Positions 47,240 through 55,411 of a DNA stretch of 64,000 nucleotides are shown in pieces. The DNA comes from Levilinea saccharolytica (GTDB taxonomy: Bacteria > Chloroflexota > Anaerolineae > Anaerolineales > Anaerolineaceae): the NCBI RefSeq assembly GCF_001306035.1, contig NZ_LGCM01000064.1, forward strand, positions 1 through 64,000. The letters run 5' to 3'. Under the pieces are notes generated by a model that worked only from the letters and a program-made list of their open reading frames with translations, was not told where the DNA came from and searched no databases. The position numbers and the translations under genes are program-made. How positions within the stretch are numbered: position 1 is the first letter of the stretch; the number at the start of each line of letters is the position of its first letter.

Positions 47240-48835
47240 ATGCTCAGTCTGCTGCCGGTTTTCCTGCTGCTCCTGGCTGCTGGGGTGGTGCTGACGCTGC
47301 GCTTGCGGGGCGTGAATACCGGCGTGTGTTGGTTGGTATCGGTGGGGGCAGCCTTGTTGGTTTGGGGGCTGACTCTTTCGCTGCACTGGTGGTCTCCGGC
47401 GCCGCTGCTAATTGAAAACTGGCTGCCGGGAGGGATGAGCGCCGGCAGTATGCGCTTTGAATGGAGCCGCTCCGGCTGGGTATTTGCCTTCAGTTTGAGC
47501 AGTCTGCTGCTGGCCACGCTGTTCACGGCTTCGGTGCGTTTGCTGCCCGTCAGTCCTGTCATTTGGGCTGGGATGACGGCTGTGATTAGCGTGGGCATGT
47601 TGGCGGTGCTGTCGGCCAGTCCGATGGCGCTGATTTTGGGTTGGACGCTGCTGGACGCCCTGGAATTGGGCATTCTCCTGGCCAATCTTCGCGGCGGGCG
47701 GCAGACGGTGGGCGAGACCACGGCTTTCAGCGTACGCGTGTTCGGCACGCTGCTGGTGGCCGTGGCGGTGGTGATTGCCCAGGCGCAGGGACAGCCTTTC
47801 ACCTTTGAACAGGCCAGCACGCCGGTGGCGATTCTGCTGTTGTTGGCAGCTGGGCTGCGCCTGGGGGTGATCCCGCTGCATTTGCCTTACACAGACGCCC
47901 CGCTGCGGCGCGGTATTGGCACGGTGCTGCGCCTGACGATTTCGGCCGCCAGTCTTGCGGTGTTAGCCAAGGTGGCGGCGGTGACGATTCCCGCAGAGGC
48001 AAAAGGCTGGCTGTTGGCTTTTTTGGCCATCGCGGCGGTGTACGGCGCGGGCCGTTGGTTCGCTGCTCAGGATGAACTGGCTGGACGGCCCTACTTTTTG
48101 GCGGTCTTGGGCAGCCTGGCGGTGGCGGGGGCAGTGAACGGCGACCCGCAGGCGGCGCTGGTGTGGGGATCGCTGCTGGTTACTGCGGGCGGGCTGCTGT
48201 TCCTGTTCTCCATCCGCACGGTGGGGATGCGCCTGTTTCCGGGGTTGGCGCTGCTGGCCCTGAGCGGCCTGCCCTTTACCCCGGCGGCCCCGGCCTGGGC
48301 GGGCCTGGCGGGCACCACCTGGGATGTGGTGGATTATATTTTCATCGCCACCTATGCGGTGCTGCTGGCGGGGTACGCGCGCCACAGCTTGAGATCAGAA
48401 AACGGCTTTGCCGGGCAGGAACGCTGGGTGTGGGTGACCTACCCGGTGGGGATTGCCCTGTTGACCGGCGCGGTGTACGCGGCCCTGTATCTGGGGCTGG
48501 ATTCCCCGTGGGTGCTGGGCGCGTGGTGGATCAGCGCTTCTTGCGCGGTGCTGGCGGTTGTGCTGCTTCTGGCCGATTGGCGGCTGCGCCACAGCCGCCC
48601 GGAGACGGTGGATCGTATGCGCTGGGCGGCGGTGGTGGTGGGGCGAGTGGGCAGTTTTTTTTCGGCGCTGCTCAGTCTAAACTGGCTGTACCGCCTGGGA
48701 ATGGGCCTTTTTGGCTGGGTTCAGCGCCTGGTGCGCTTTTTTACAGTCATTTTGGAAGGGGACGGCGGCGTGCTGTGGACCTTGGTGCTGCTGGCGCTGC
48801 TGGCTTCACTGGTGCGGGCGGGAGGGGGAGGATGA
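47240..48835 (+). CDS. Complex I/hydrogenase-4 antiporter-like membrane subunit (divergent)
   Basis: A 531-aa protein with about 14 hydrophobic segments. The middle (about 110-240) resembles the proton_antipo_M domain of NuoL/M/N and HyfB: ILGWTLLDALELGILL, then FGTLLVAVAVVIAQ and LGVIPLHLPYTDAPLRRGIG. The usual central Lys and Glu pattern is only partly recognisable, so proton pumping is uncertain. The ATG at 47240 is 6 nt after the dihydropyrimidinase stop and lacks a clear ribosome binding site. It is the first of three overlapping membrane genes. Confidence 0.68.
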   Translation: MLSLLPVFLLLLAAGVVLTLRLRGVNTGVCWLVSVGAALLVWGLTLSLHWWSPAPLLIENWLPGGMSAGSMRFEWSRSGWVFAFSLSSLLLATLFTASVRLLPVSPVIWAGMTAVISVGMLAVLSASPMALILGWTLLDALELGILLANLRGGRQTVGETTAFSVRVFGTLLVAVAVVIAQAQGQPFTFEQASTPVAILLLLAAGLRLGVIPLHLPYTDAPLRRGIGTVLRLTISAASLAVLAKVAAVTIPAEAKGWLLAFLAIAAVYGAGRWFAAQDELAGRPYFLAVLGSLAVAGAVNGDPQAALVWGSLLVTAGGLLFLFSIRTVGMRLFPGLALLALSGLPFTPAAPAWAGLAGTTWDVVDYIFIATYAVLLAGYARHSLRSENGFAGQERWVWVTYPVGIALLTGAVYAALYLGLDSPWVLGAWWISASCAVLAVVLLLADWRLRHSRPETVDRMRWAAVVVGRVGSFFSALLSLNWLYRLGMGLFGWVQRLVRFFTVILEGDGGVLWTLVLLALLASLVRAGGGG

Positions 48836-49446
48836 TCTTCTCTCAGACCGCTGGACTGGCGCTGATTGTGATTCTGGCGGCTTCGCTGATTGTGCTGGTC
48901 AGCGAACGCTGGTATTGGTCGTTGGGCGCTTTGGCCTTGCAGTATGTGGGCGTCTTTTGGTTGGTGGCCAACAACTGGCCCTTGGGCCTGTCGCTGGCCA
49001 AGCTGGTGGTAGGCTGGATGGCCGTGGCGGTCATCGCGGCCTCGCGCTCGGAAGATGAACTGCGCGAAGAGCGCTTTCCGGGGCGGGCTGGGCAGCTTTT
49101 TCGCGGGCTGGCGGCGATTTTGGTTTGGGCGCTGGTCTTTTCCATCTCTCCCCAGGCGCGCGAATGGTTTCCTGTGCAGACCCCGGTGCTGCAAGGGGGG
49201 ATGCTCCTGGCTGGGATCGGCCTGTTGCACCTGGGCATGACCGCCCGCCCGCAGCGGGTGGTGATGGGCCTGCTGACGGTGATCGCGGGCTTTGAGGTGC
49301 TGTATTCTGGGCTGGAACGCTCGGTGTTGGTGGCGGGTTTGCTGGGCGTGGTGAACCTGGGCCTGGCCCTGGCGGGCAGCTATGGGATGCTGTCGGGGCA
49401 GTTTGCGGAAACGCCGCTGGATGAAGAGCAGGAGCCAGCCGCATGA
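48832..49446 (+). CDS. Membrane protein, possibly HyfE/NuoK-like
   Basis: A 204-aa protein with about six membrane segments and a short charged loop (SRSEDELREERFPGR, about 64-78). Size and position between two antiporter-like genes resemble hydrogenase-4 subunit HyfE, which contains a NuoK-like part, but sequence similarity by eye is weak. The ATG overlaps the stop of the previous gene by 4 bp and the stop overlaps the next ATG by 4 bp, so the three proteins are probably made in equal amounts. Confidence 0.55.
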   Translation: MIFSQTAGLALIVILAASLIVLVSERWYWSLGALALQYVGVFWLVANNWPLGLSLAKLVVGWMAVAVIAASRSEDELREERFPGRAGQLFRGLAAILVWALVFSISPQAREWFPVQTPVLQGGMLLAGIGLLHLGMTARPQRVVMGLLTVIAGFEVLYSGLERSVLVAGLLGVVNLGLALAGSYGMLSGQFAETPLDEEQEPAA

Positions 49447-50840
49447 GCGCCCCGCTGATTTGGATCGTTTTCCCGGTGGCGGCGGCGCTGGGGTTGTTTT
49501 TCATCCGGCGCCGGACGATGCTGACCGCCAGCCTGGCGGCTGGGCTTTGCCTGGGGCTGACCGTGTTGGTGGAGATCATGCCGCCTGGCAGCGTGGTGGA
49601 TTTGGGGGTTGCCCGTCTGCCCATTGACCCGGTGTTCAGCGTGTTGGGACGCCGCTTCGTGTTGGGCAGCGGCGATCAAGCGGTGATCAGTCTGGTATAT
49701 GGGTTCGCGGCGGCCTGGTTTGTGGGCTCGGCTGTTTTTGGCAGCCACCGCTACTTTGTACCTTTTGCCCTGGCGATCACGGCCTTGCTGGTGGCGGCGG
49801 TGGCGGTGGAACCGTTTATGTACGCGGCCTTGCTGGTGGAAATGGCGGTGCTGATGAGTGTGCCGCTGTTGGCCCCGCCGGGGCAGCCGATGCGCCAGGG
49901 TGTTTTGCGCTATTTGATTTTTCAAACCCTGGCGGTGCCCTGTATTCTGGTGGCGGGCTGGGCGGCCAGCGCCATTGAAGCCAACCCGGCGCAAGAGGCG
50001 TTTTTGCAGATGGCGGTGGTGCTGCTGGCTCTGGGGTTGTGTTTGTGGCTGGCGGCCTTTCCCTTTTACACCTGGGTGCCGCTGCTGGCGGGTGAGGTGA
50101 ACCCCCTGGTGAGCGGTTTCATTTTGACTTTGTTCCCGGTGGCCGCGCTGCTGTTGGCTTTGGACTTCTTGAACGCCTTTTCCTGGCTGCGGCTGTACCC
50201 GCTGCTGCCGCAGACCCTGCGTACCCTGGGGGTGCTGATGGTGGTGATTGGCGGGGTGTGGGCCGCCTTTGAACAGAACGCTGCGCGCCTGCTGGGGTAT
50301 GGGGTGGTGTTTGAAAACGGCTTTGCCCTGATCGCCCTCAGCCTGACCAACCAGGGCGGACTGCCGCTGTTGGCGGTGTCTTTCTTGCCGCGCATGGCGG
50401 TGATGAGCCTGTGGTCTTTTTCGGTGGGCTTCCTGTGGCAGCAAAGCGGTGATCTGCGCCTGGAGGCGTTGGCGGGGATGCTGCGGCGGGCGCCCTGGCC
50501 GTCTTTAGGGCTGCTGGCGGCGGTGTTTTCGCTGGGGGGGCTGCCGCTTTTGGCAGGCTTTCCGGTGCATCAGGCCCTGTTGGAGCGGCTGGGCGGTGTG
50601 TCGGTGGGCGCGGCTGTTTGGGCAGCGGCGGGCAGCGCGGCTTTTCTGATTGGCGGGTTCCGTTTGCTGAACGCTCTGGTGAAGGTTTCCCCGCCGGATT
50701 CTGCCCCGCTGCGCATGAACTGGCCGCGGCGGGTGTGGGTTGCGGTTGGGATTGTGGTTCTGCTGTTGGTGGGCTGGTTCCCGGGGTGGCTGTCGAACGG
50801 TTTGATACAAATATTGCAGGCTTTTGAGCGTCTGCTCTAA
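49443..50840 (+). CDS. Complex I/hydrogenase-4 NuoM-like membrane subunit
   Basis: A 465-aa protein with about 13 hydrophobic segments and a better match to the antiporter-like family. A glutamate within a helix, MYAALLVEMAVLMSVPLL (about 120-137), corresponds to the essential Glu of NuoM TM5. FPFYTWVPLLAGEVNPLVSGF resembles the conserved P-x-H-x-W-x-P loop, with Tyr in place of His. QNAARLLGYGVVFENGFALIAL corresponds to the NuoM D-x-K-x-x-x-AYSS-x-x-H region, with changes. Ion transport is plausible but unproven. Confidence 0.68.
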   Translation: MSAPLIWIVFPVAAALGLFFIRRRTMLTASLAAGLCLGLTVLVEIMPPGSVVDLGVARLPIDPVFSVLGRRFVLGSGDQAVISLVYGFAAAWFVGSAVFGSHRYFVPFALAITALLVAAVAVEPFMYAALLVEMAVLMSVPLLAPPGQPMRQGVLRYLIFQTLAVPCILVAGWAASAIEANPAQEAFLQMAVVLLALGLCLWLAAFPFYTWVPLLAGEVNPLVSGFILTLFPVAALLLALDFLNAFSWLRLYPLLPQTLRTLGVLMVVIGGVWAAFEQNAARLLGYGVVFENGFALIALSLTNQGGLPLLAVSFLPRMAVMSLWSFSVGFLWQQSGDLRLEALAGMLRRAPWPSLGLLAAVFSLGGLPLLAGFPVHQALLERLGGVSVGAAVWAAAGSAAFLIGGFRLLNALVKVSPPDSAPLRMNWPRRVWVAVGIVVLLLVGWFPGWLSNGLIQILQAFERLL

Positions 50841-50868
50841 GAACTGAAAAAGTGAGGTGTAGAAAACT

Positions 50869-52047
50869 ATGGACCTGGAACAGATCATTAAGCGGTTAGA
50901 GTGGCTGGATGACGAGCGCCGCAAAGATAAGCTGACCATCGCCATGCTGGAAGAACGCCTGGCAGGCATGGAAAATCAGCTTCCGGCGCTGAACAAGCAA
51001 ATTGGCGATCTTGCCAGCGATGTTTCGCGCCTCACCACGGCTATGACCCGTTTTGACCAGATGGACGCGCTTCTGGCGCAAATGCGAGTGGATTCGGCGC
51101 GTGCGTTGGAAGCCGCCGAGAAAGCCCGCGCTGAGCGGGAGCGGGAGATGGAAAAGAGCCGCCGGGCCGACCTTGAATCCATGACCAAATCTATTTTGGA
51201 GCTGCGCAAGGGGCTGGAAGCTCTGCCGGAGCTGAAAAAGAGCCTGCAGGCCCGCACGGAGGAAGAATTCCGCCTCAGCCGCCAGATTGAAGAGTTGGAA
51301 CATAAGCTGTATGAATCTTCCCGCCTGGATGATGAAAGCCGGCGGGCGCAGCGCCTGCTGGAAGAATCTCGCAAGCAGGATGCCAAACGTCTGGCGGATT
51401 TGCAGGCTGAGGTTTCGGCTTTGCGCAAGCGGTTGGATGAACAGCGCGGCAAGGTGGATTTGGCCGCGGACAGCGTTCAGAAGCTGAACCTGCGCGTGAA
51501 CGAGATCCAATCTGCCGAAAACGACCGGCGGCAAAATCAGGTGTCTTTTATTGAGAAACAAAATATGCTCCTGGTGGAGCGCGAGCGCACCTGGAAAGAC
51601 TGGCAGACGCGTTTCGACAGTATCGCCGCGCAGTCGTCCAATTTGGATACGCAGCTGCAGTCCATTGACGCCACCCACCGTTCGGTGAAACGCGCCCAGG
51701 AGGCCTTCGACGAGATCACCCAGCGGTTTGAGCGGCGCATTAATGAGATTACCGAAATGCAGCGCCTGACCGAAGAGCGTTTCCGGCAGGATTGGGCCAA
51801 CTTTAAGGCGGATGATCAGAAGCGCTGGACCAACTACACTTTGTCGCAGGAAGAGCAGGGCCGTGAAGTGACCCGCCAGTTTGAACGCTATCAGACTCGG
51901 CTGGTGGCTCTGGAAGATCTGTCGCAAGACACCCGCGACCTGCTGCAGCAGGTGGTGGAAGAAACCCAGAAGCGGCTGCAAATCCTTTTGGGGGCGGTGC
52001 GGCAGAGCGCCGAGGAATTTGACCGCAATTTGGGCAACCGGGCATAG
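50869..52047 (+). CDS. Long coiled-coil protein of unknown function
   Basis: A 392-aa, highly charged, almost entirely helical protein with heptad-like pattern from residue about 1 to 390 (LEERLAGMENQLPALNKQIG, ELEHKLYESSR). It lacks a signal peptide, membrane helix and catalytic motif. It resembles SMC-like or structural coiled-coil proteins only in composition. It lies 28 nt after the NuoM-like gene and 12 nt before selB, so it is probably co-transcribed with both. A structural or cytoskeletal role would be a guess. Confidence 0.75.
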   Translation: MDLEQIIKRLEWLDDERRKDKLTIAMLEERLAGMENQLPALNKQIGDLASDVSRLTTAMTRFDQMDALLAQMRVDSARALEAAEKARAEREREMEKSRRADLESMTKSILELRKGLEALPELKKSLQARTEEEFRLSRQIEELEHKLYESSRLDDESRRAQRLLEESRKQDAKRLADLQAEVSALRKRLDEQRGKVDLAADSVQKLNLRVNEIQSAENDRRQNQVSFIEKQNMLLVERERTWKDWQTRFDSIAAQSSNLDTQLQSIDATHRSVKRAQEAFDEITQRFERRINEITEMQRLTEERFRQDWANFKADDQKRWTNYTLSQEEQGREVTRQFERYQTRLVALEDLSQDTRDLLQQVVEETQKRLQILLGAVRQSAEEFDRNLGNRA

Positions 52048-52059
52048 GGGCGCGGCGCG

Positions 52060-53949
52060 ATGCGAGTGATTGGTACCGCAGGTCACGTTGATCACGGCAA
52101 ATCCACCCTGGTGCGGGCGCTGACGGGGATTAACCCCGACCGGCTGAAGGAAGAACAGCGCCGCGAGATGACTATCGAGCTGGGCTTTGCTTGGCTGACT
52201 CTGCCCGACGGCGAAGAGGTGGGCGTGGTGGACGTGCCCGGACACCGCGATTTCATTGAAAATATGCTGGCGGGGGTGGGCGGCATTGACGCGGTGATGT
52301 TTGTGGTGGCGGCAGATGAGGGCGTGATGCCGCAGACGCGCGAACACCTGGCCATTCTGGATCTACTGCAAGTGCCGGGGGGTGTGGTGGCCCTGACCAA
52401 ATGCGACATGGCGGACGACCCCGACTGGTTGGAACTGGTGGAGATGGATTTGATGCAGGTGTTGGCCGGAACGGTGCTGGAGGGCGCGCCCATCCTGCGC
52501 GTTTCGGCGCGCACAGGCAGCGGGCTGGATGAACTGCGGCAAGCCTTGGCGGTATGCCTGGCCGGGCGCCCCCCGCGGGCCGATTTCGGTCGTCCGCGGC
52601 TGCCGGTGGATCGGGTGTTCACCATGCCGGGTTTTGGCACGGTGGTGACAGGCACGCTGCTGGATGGGGCCTTGCAGGTGGGGGACGAGGTGGAAGTGCT
52701 TCCGGCGGGTTTGCGCGGGCGGGTGCGCGGGCTGCAAAGCCACAAACGGAAAGTGGAACGTGCTGCGCCGGGCAGTCGGGCGGCGGTGAACGTCAATGGG
52801 ATTGAGCTGGATCAGGTGCGGCGCGGGGATGTTTTGGCGGCGCCGGGGCGTTACCGCCCCACCGTGCGGCTGGACGCTTCTTTTCGCTTGCTGCCAGACG
52901 CCAGCGGCCCTTTGAAACATTCCAGTCAGGTGAAATTTTTTCTGGGGGCGGCCGAGGTGCAGGCGCGAGTGCGCCTGTTGGGCGTAGAAGAGCTGCTGCC
53001 GGGGCAGGAAGGCTGGCTGCAATTGGAGCTGAATGCGCCGGTGGTGGCCGTGCGCGGCGACCGCTATATTTTGCGGCGGCCTTCGCCGGGGGAAACCCTG
53101 GGCGGCGGGGCGGTGGTGGACGCACACCCCAAGGGCCGCTCGAAGCGCTTTGCCCCGCAGGTGCTGGCGCGCCTGGAGGCTTTGCGTCAGGGGTCGCCGG
53201 TGGATTTGCTGCTGGAATCCATGGCGGCGCTGGGGGCGGTGACGCTGCGCGAGGCTGCCAACCGCGCCCGGTTGGAGATGGATACGGCCCAGGAAGCCCT
53301 GAAGGAGTTGATGGACGGCGGGCAGGTGGCAGCTTTGGAAGCAGGTGCAGACGGGCTGCTGGCGCCCGTGGGCTGGTGGAACGGGCTGACCCAGCGGGCG
53401 CGGGAAGAAGTGGGGCAGTTCCATAAGGCCTCCCCTCTGCGCCGCGGTATGCCGCGTGAGGCCTTGAAAAGCCGCCTGAAGCTGGCTCCGCGTGTGTTTA
53501 ACAGCGCGGTACGGCGCTGGACGGCGGACGGCAGCCTGGTGGAGGTGAACGAGACCTTGCTGGCCCTGCCCGGCTTTGCGGTGCGCCTGAGCGCGCAGCA
53601 GCAGGCCCAGGTGGACGGCTTGCTGCGCCAATTTGCTGAGGCGCCTTTCAGCCCGCCCTCGCTGAAGGAATGTCAGGCGGCGGTGGGCGAGGATGTGTTC
53701 AGCACCCTGCTGGAAGACGGCCGTCTCGTGAGCGTTTCGCCGGAGGTGGTGTTTCGGCCGGAGGACGCGGCGCGCATGGAGGCGTGGGTGTATGCCCATT
53801 TTGAGCAGCAGCCCCAACTGACCGCGGCGGAGTTCCGCGATGCATTTAACACCAGCCGCAAATACGCCCTGGCCTTTCTGGAATACCTGGATGGGCTGGG
53901 CGTCACCGCGCGAGCGGGGGATTACCGCACCCTGCGGCGGCGGCGCTGA
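52060..53949 (+). CDS. selB: Selenocysteine-specific elongation factor
   Basis: A 629-aa translation GTPase that delivers Sec-tRNA to UGA codons marked by a SECIS hairpin. The G domain has GTAGHVDHGKST (G1, residues 5-16), the TIELGFAW switch region typical of SelB, VDVPGHRDF (G3) and TKCD (G4). EF-Tu-like domains 2 and 3 follow (about 175-345), then winged-helix repeats in the C-terminal 270 residues that bind mRNA. Its presence implies that the genome encodes selenoproteins. selA, selD and tRNA-Sec are not in the window. The ATG at 52060 is 12 nt after the coiled-coil gene. Confidence 0.93.
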   Translation: MRVIGTAGHVDHGKSTLVRALTGINPDRLKEEQRREMTIELGFAWLTLPDGEEVGVVDVPGHRDFIENMLAGVGGIDAVMFVVAADEGVMPQTREHLAILDLLQVPGGVVALTKCDMADDPDWLELVEMDLMQVLAGTVLEGAPILRVSARTGSGLDELRQALAVCLAGRPPRADFGRPRLPVDRVFTMPGFGTVVTGTLLDGALQVGDEVEVLPAGLRGRVRGLQSHKRKVERAAPGSRAAVNVNGIELDQVRRGDVLAAPGRYRPTVRLDASFRLLPDASGPLKHSSQVKFFLGAAEVQARVRLLGVEELLPGQEGWLQLELNAPVVAVRGDRYILRRPSPGETLGGGAVVDAHPKGRSKRFAPQVLARLEALRQGSPVDLLLESMAALGAVTLREAANRARLEMDTAQEALKELMDGGQVAALEAGADGLLAPVGWWNGLTQRAREEVGQFHKASPLRRGMPREALKSRLKLAPRVFNSAVRRWTADGSLVEVNETLLALPGFAVRLSAQQQAQVDGLLRQFAEAPFSPPSLKECQAAVGEDVFSTLLEDGRLVSVSPEVVFRPEDAARMEAWVYAHFEQQPQLTAAEFRDAFNTSRKYALAFLEYLDGLGVTARAGDYRTLRRRR

Positions 53950-53966
53950 GGGCGAAAATTCATCCG

Positions 53967-53995
53967 TTGACAGAGTCGCATACAGCCTGTATAAT
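53967..53995 (+). promoter_or_regulatory. Perfect consensus promoter of rplU-rpmA-rpmE
   Basis: TTGACA (53967-53972), a 17-bp spacer and TATAAT (53990-53995) match the housekeeping consensus at all 12 positions. Transcription should begin near 54002, giving a leader of about 116 nt for rplU. Confidence 0.9.
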
Positions 53996-54010
53996 TGCCG
54001 GTGCTTCGGA

Positions 54011-54031
54011 CCCCAGCGGAGGATGCTGGGG
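54011..54031 (+). promoter_or_regulatory. 5' leader hairpin upstream of rplU
   Basis: CCCCAGC (54011-54017) and GCTGGGG (54025-54031) form a perfect 7-bp stem with the loop GGAGGAT, starting about 10 nt after the predicted transcription start. It is a candidate site for autoregulation by a ribosomal protein. A GAGG ribosome binding site for rplU follows separately near 54111. Confidence 0.45.
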
Positions 54032-54117
54032 CATTCATCTGTATTTCCAACTTCCCCGTTGTCGGGCGTCGAGGAAGGCGCAAGATGGGCGGTGAAGTGA
54101 AGATTGGAGCGAGGACT

Positions 54118-54435
54118 ATGAAGTATGCGATTGTGGAAAGTGGCGGCAAGCAGTTCAAAGCCGTCGAAGGCGGTCTGATTGAAGTCGACCGTCTGCCGGC
54201 AGAAGCTGGCGATCAGGTATTGTTGAGCAACGTGCTTTTGCTGGCTGATGATGCCAACGTTGCCGTCGGTACGCCGGTGTTGGAAGGCGTATGTGTGAAA
54301 ACCACCGTGGTGACCCACACCAAAGGTCCCAAGATTGTGGTCTTCAAGTACAGCCCCAAGAAGCGCATTCGGGTCAAGACTGGCCACCGCCAACAGTACA
54401 CGCTTCTTAAAGTTGAAACGATTGAAACGGAGTAG
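54118..54435 (+). CDS. rplU: 50S ribosomal protein L21
   Basis: A 105-aa large-subunit protein that binds 23S rRNA. The sequence begins [15 protein letters not shown], a standard L21 start, and carries the C-terminal basic motif [15 protein letters not shown] that fits the L21 signature. GAGG lies upstream of ATG 54118; the open frame extends further upstream without support. It is first in the rplU-rpmA-rpmE operon. L27 follows after 5 nt, the almost universal bacterial order. Confidence 0.97.
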   Translation: MKYAIVESGGKQFKAVEGGLIEVDRLPAEAGDQVLLSNVLLLADDANVAVGTPVLEGVCVKTTVVTHTKGPKIVVFKYSPKKRIRVKTGHRQQYTLLKVETIETE

Positions 54436-54440
54436 CAGTC

Positions 54441-54716
54441 ATGGCGCATAAAAAAGGTGGCGGCTCCAGCCGCAATGGTCGTGATAGTAACGCTCAACGC
54501 CTGGGTGTGAAACGCTATGCTGGGCAGGTAGTTCTTTCTGGCAATATCCTGGTCCGGCAGCGCGGGACGCGGATTAAACCCGGTTTGAATGTGGGCGTCG
54601 GTAAGGACGATACGTTGTTTGCCACGGCAGACGGCGTGGTTCTGTATGAAACGTTGCCGAATGGCCGTAAGCTGGTCAGCATTGTCCCAGCCGAAGCCCC
54701 TGCGGCGGAAGAATAA
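54441..54716 (+). CDS. rpmA: 50S ribosomal protein L27
   Basis: A 91-aa protein reaching the peptidyl-transferase centre. It begins [20 protein letters not shown], the usual N-terminus without the cleavable leader found in Firmicutes. [20 protein letters not shown] and [15 protein letters not shown] are standard. It has a slightly extended acidic C-terminus (PAEAPAAEE). It lies 5 nt after rplU. A 9-bp hairpin lies in the 82-nt gap before rpmE. Confidence 0.97.
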   Translation: MAHKKGGGSSRNGRDSNAQRLGVKRYAGQVVLSGNILVRQRGTRIKPGLNVGVGKDDTLFATADGVVLYETLPNGRKLVSIVPAEAPAAEE

Positions 54717-54739
54717 CCAAACGCGATCACTTCTTGCAG

Positions 54740-54762
54740 CGTTAACCGACTCGCGGTTAACG
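54740..54762 (+). promoter_or_regulatory. Hairpin in the rpmA-rpmE gap (candidate L31 leader)
   Basis: CGTTAACCG (54740-54748) and CGGTTAACG (54754-54762) form a perfect 9-bp stem with the loop ACTCG, followed by TAGGAGA. There is no T-run. Its place just before an L31 gene suggests a ribosomal-protein-binding leader; this is inference. Confidence 0.45.
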
Positions 54763-54798
54763 GATGTAGGAGACTGATTGAAAGGATCGTTGGAAAGA

Positions 54799-55269
54799 AT
54801 GAAGAAAGATACGCACCCCACGTATTACCCCGACGCACAGGTGATTTGCTCGTGCGGCAACACCTGGACGACCGGTTCGACCCGCAAAGTCATCAAGACT
54901 GAAATCTGCTCCAAGTGCCACCCCTTCTTCACGGGCCAGCAGCAGCGCCTGATTGACATCGAAGGCCAGGTGGACCGCTTCTACCGCCGTTTGCAGGCGC
55001 GCCAGAACTACATCGAAGACAAGAAGACCCGCGAAGAATCGCGCGTTTCTCCTGCTCGCCCCATTACCGATTTGGAAATGGGCTCCCGCCCCACCGAAGC
55101 GCTGGCCAAGGCCGGCATCACCACCGTGGGTGAGTTCATGGCGAAACTGGCTGAAGGCGAACAGGCTGTGTTGGATATCGCCGGTTTTGGCCGCAAGTCC
55201 TTCATTGACATGAAGAAGAAACTGCGCCAGTTGGGCTATGAACTGCCCGGCGGCGAAGAAGCTGCCTAG
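54799..55269 (+). CDS. rpmE: Ribosomal protein L31 fused to an alpha-CTD-like domain
   Basis: A 156-aa protein. Residues 1-70 are zinc-type L31: MKKDTHPTYYPDAQVICSCGNTW with CxC (Cys17, Cys19), then ICSKCHPFFTG. After a charged linker (about 70-90) comes a helix-hairpin-helix domain, GSRPTEALAKAGITTVGEF ... LDIAGFGRKSFIDMKKKLRQLGY, which closely resembles the C-terminal domain of RNA polymerase alpha. Ordinary L31 is only 65-90 aa. ATG 54799 matches the family start; a TTG at 54778 has the better ribosome binding site (AGGAGA) and would add seven residues. Confidence 0.9.
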   Translation: MKKDTHPTYYPDAQVICSCGNTWTTGSTRKVIKTEICSKCHPFFTGQQQRLIDIEGQVDRFYRRLQARQNYIEDKKTREESRVSPARPITDLEMGSRPTEALAKAGITTVGEFMAKLAEGEQAVLDIAGFGRKSFIDMKKKLRQLGYELPGGEEAA

Positions 55270-55288
55270 ATTTTCATGTGTGTGTGCA

Positions 55289-55321
55289 CAACCCCGCCCA
55301 AAAAGGCGGGGTTGTTTTTTG
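55289..55321 (+). terminator. Terminator of the rplU-rpmA-rpmE operon
   Basis: CAACCCCGCC (55289-55298) and GGCGGGGTTG (55305-55314) form a perfect 10-bp stem followed by TTTTTTG, 20 nt after the rpmE stop. Confidence 0.92.
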
Positions 55322-55377
55322 TTTAAAATTTCCAATTCCTTAAGGTTGTTTTGGTGTGCGCGGGGGCATTCTTAGGG

Positions 55378-55383
55378 TAGAAT
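55378..55383 (+). promoter_or_regulatory. -10-like element upstream of tdk
   Basis: TAGAAT lies 29 nt before the tdk start, but no convincing -35 is found at 16-18 bp. The preceding terminator at 55289 means tdk needs its own promoter, so this is the best candidate. Confidence 0.35.
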
Positions 55384-55411
55384 GTTTGAAATCTCGATTC
55401 CGGGAGGCCTT

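Noticed and set aside
53950-54117. Possible tRNA-Sec or SECIS element next to selB
   Set aside because: The region is explained by the consensus rplU promoter and a 7-bp leader hairpin. No acceptor stem or long variable arm is present.
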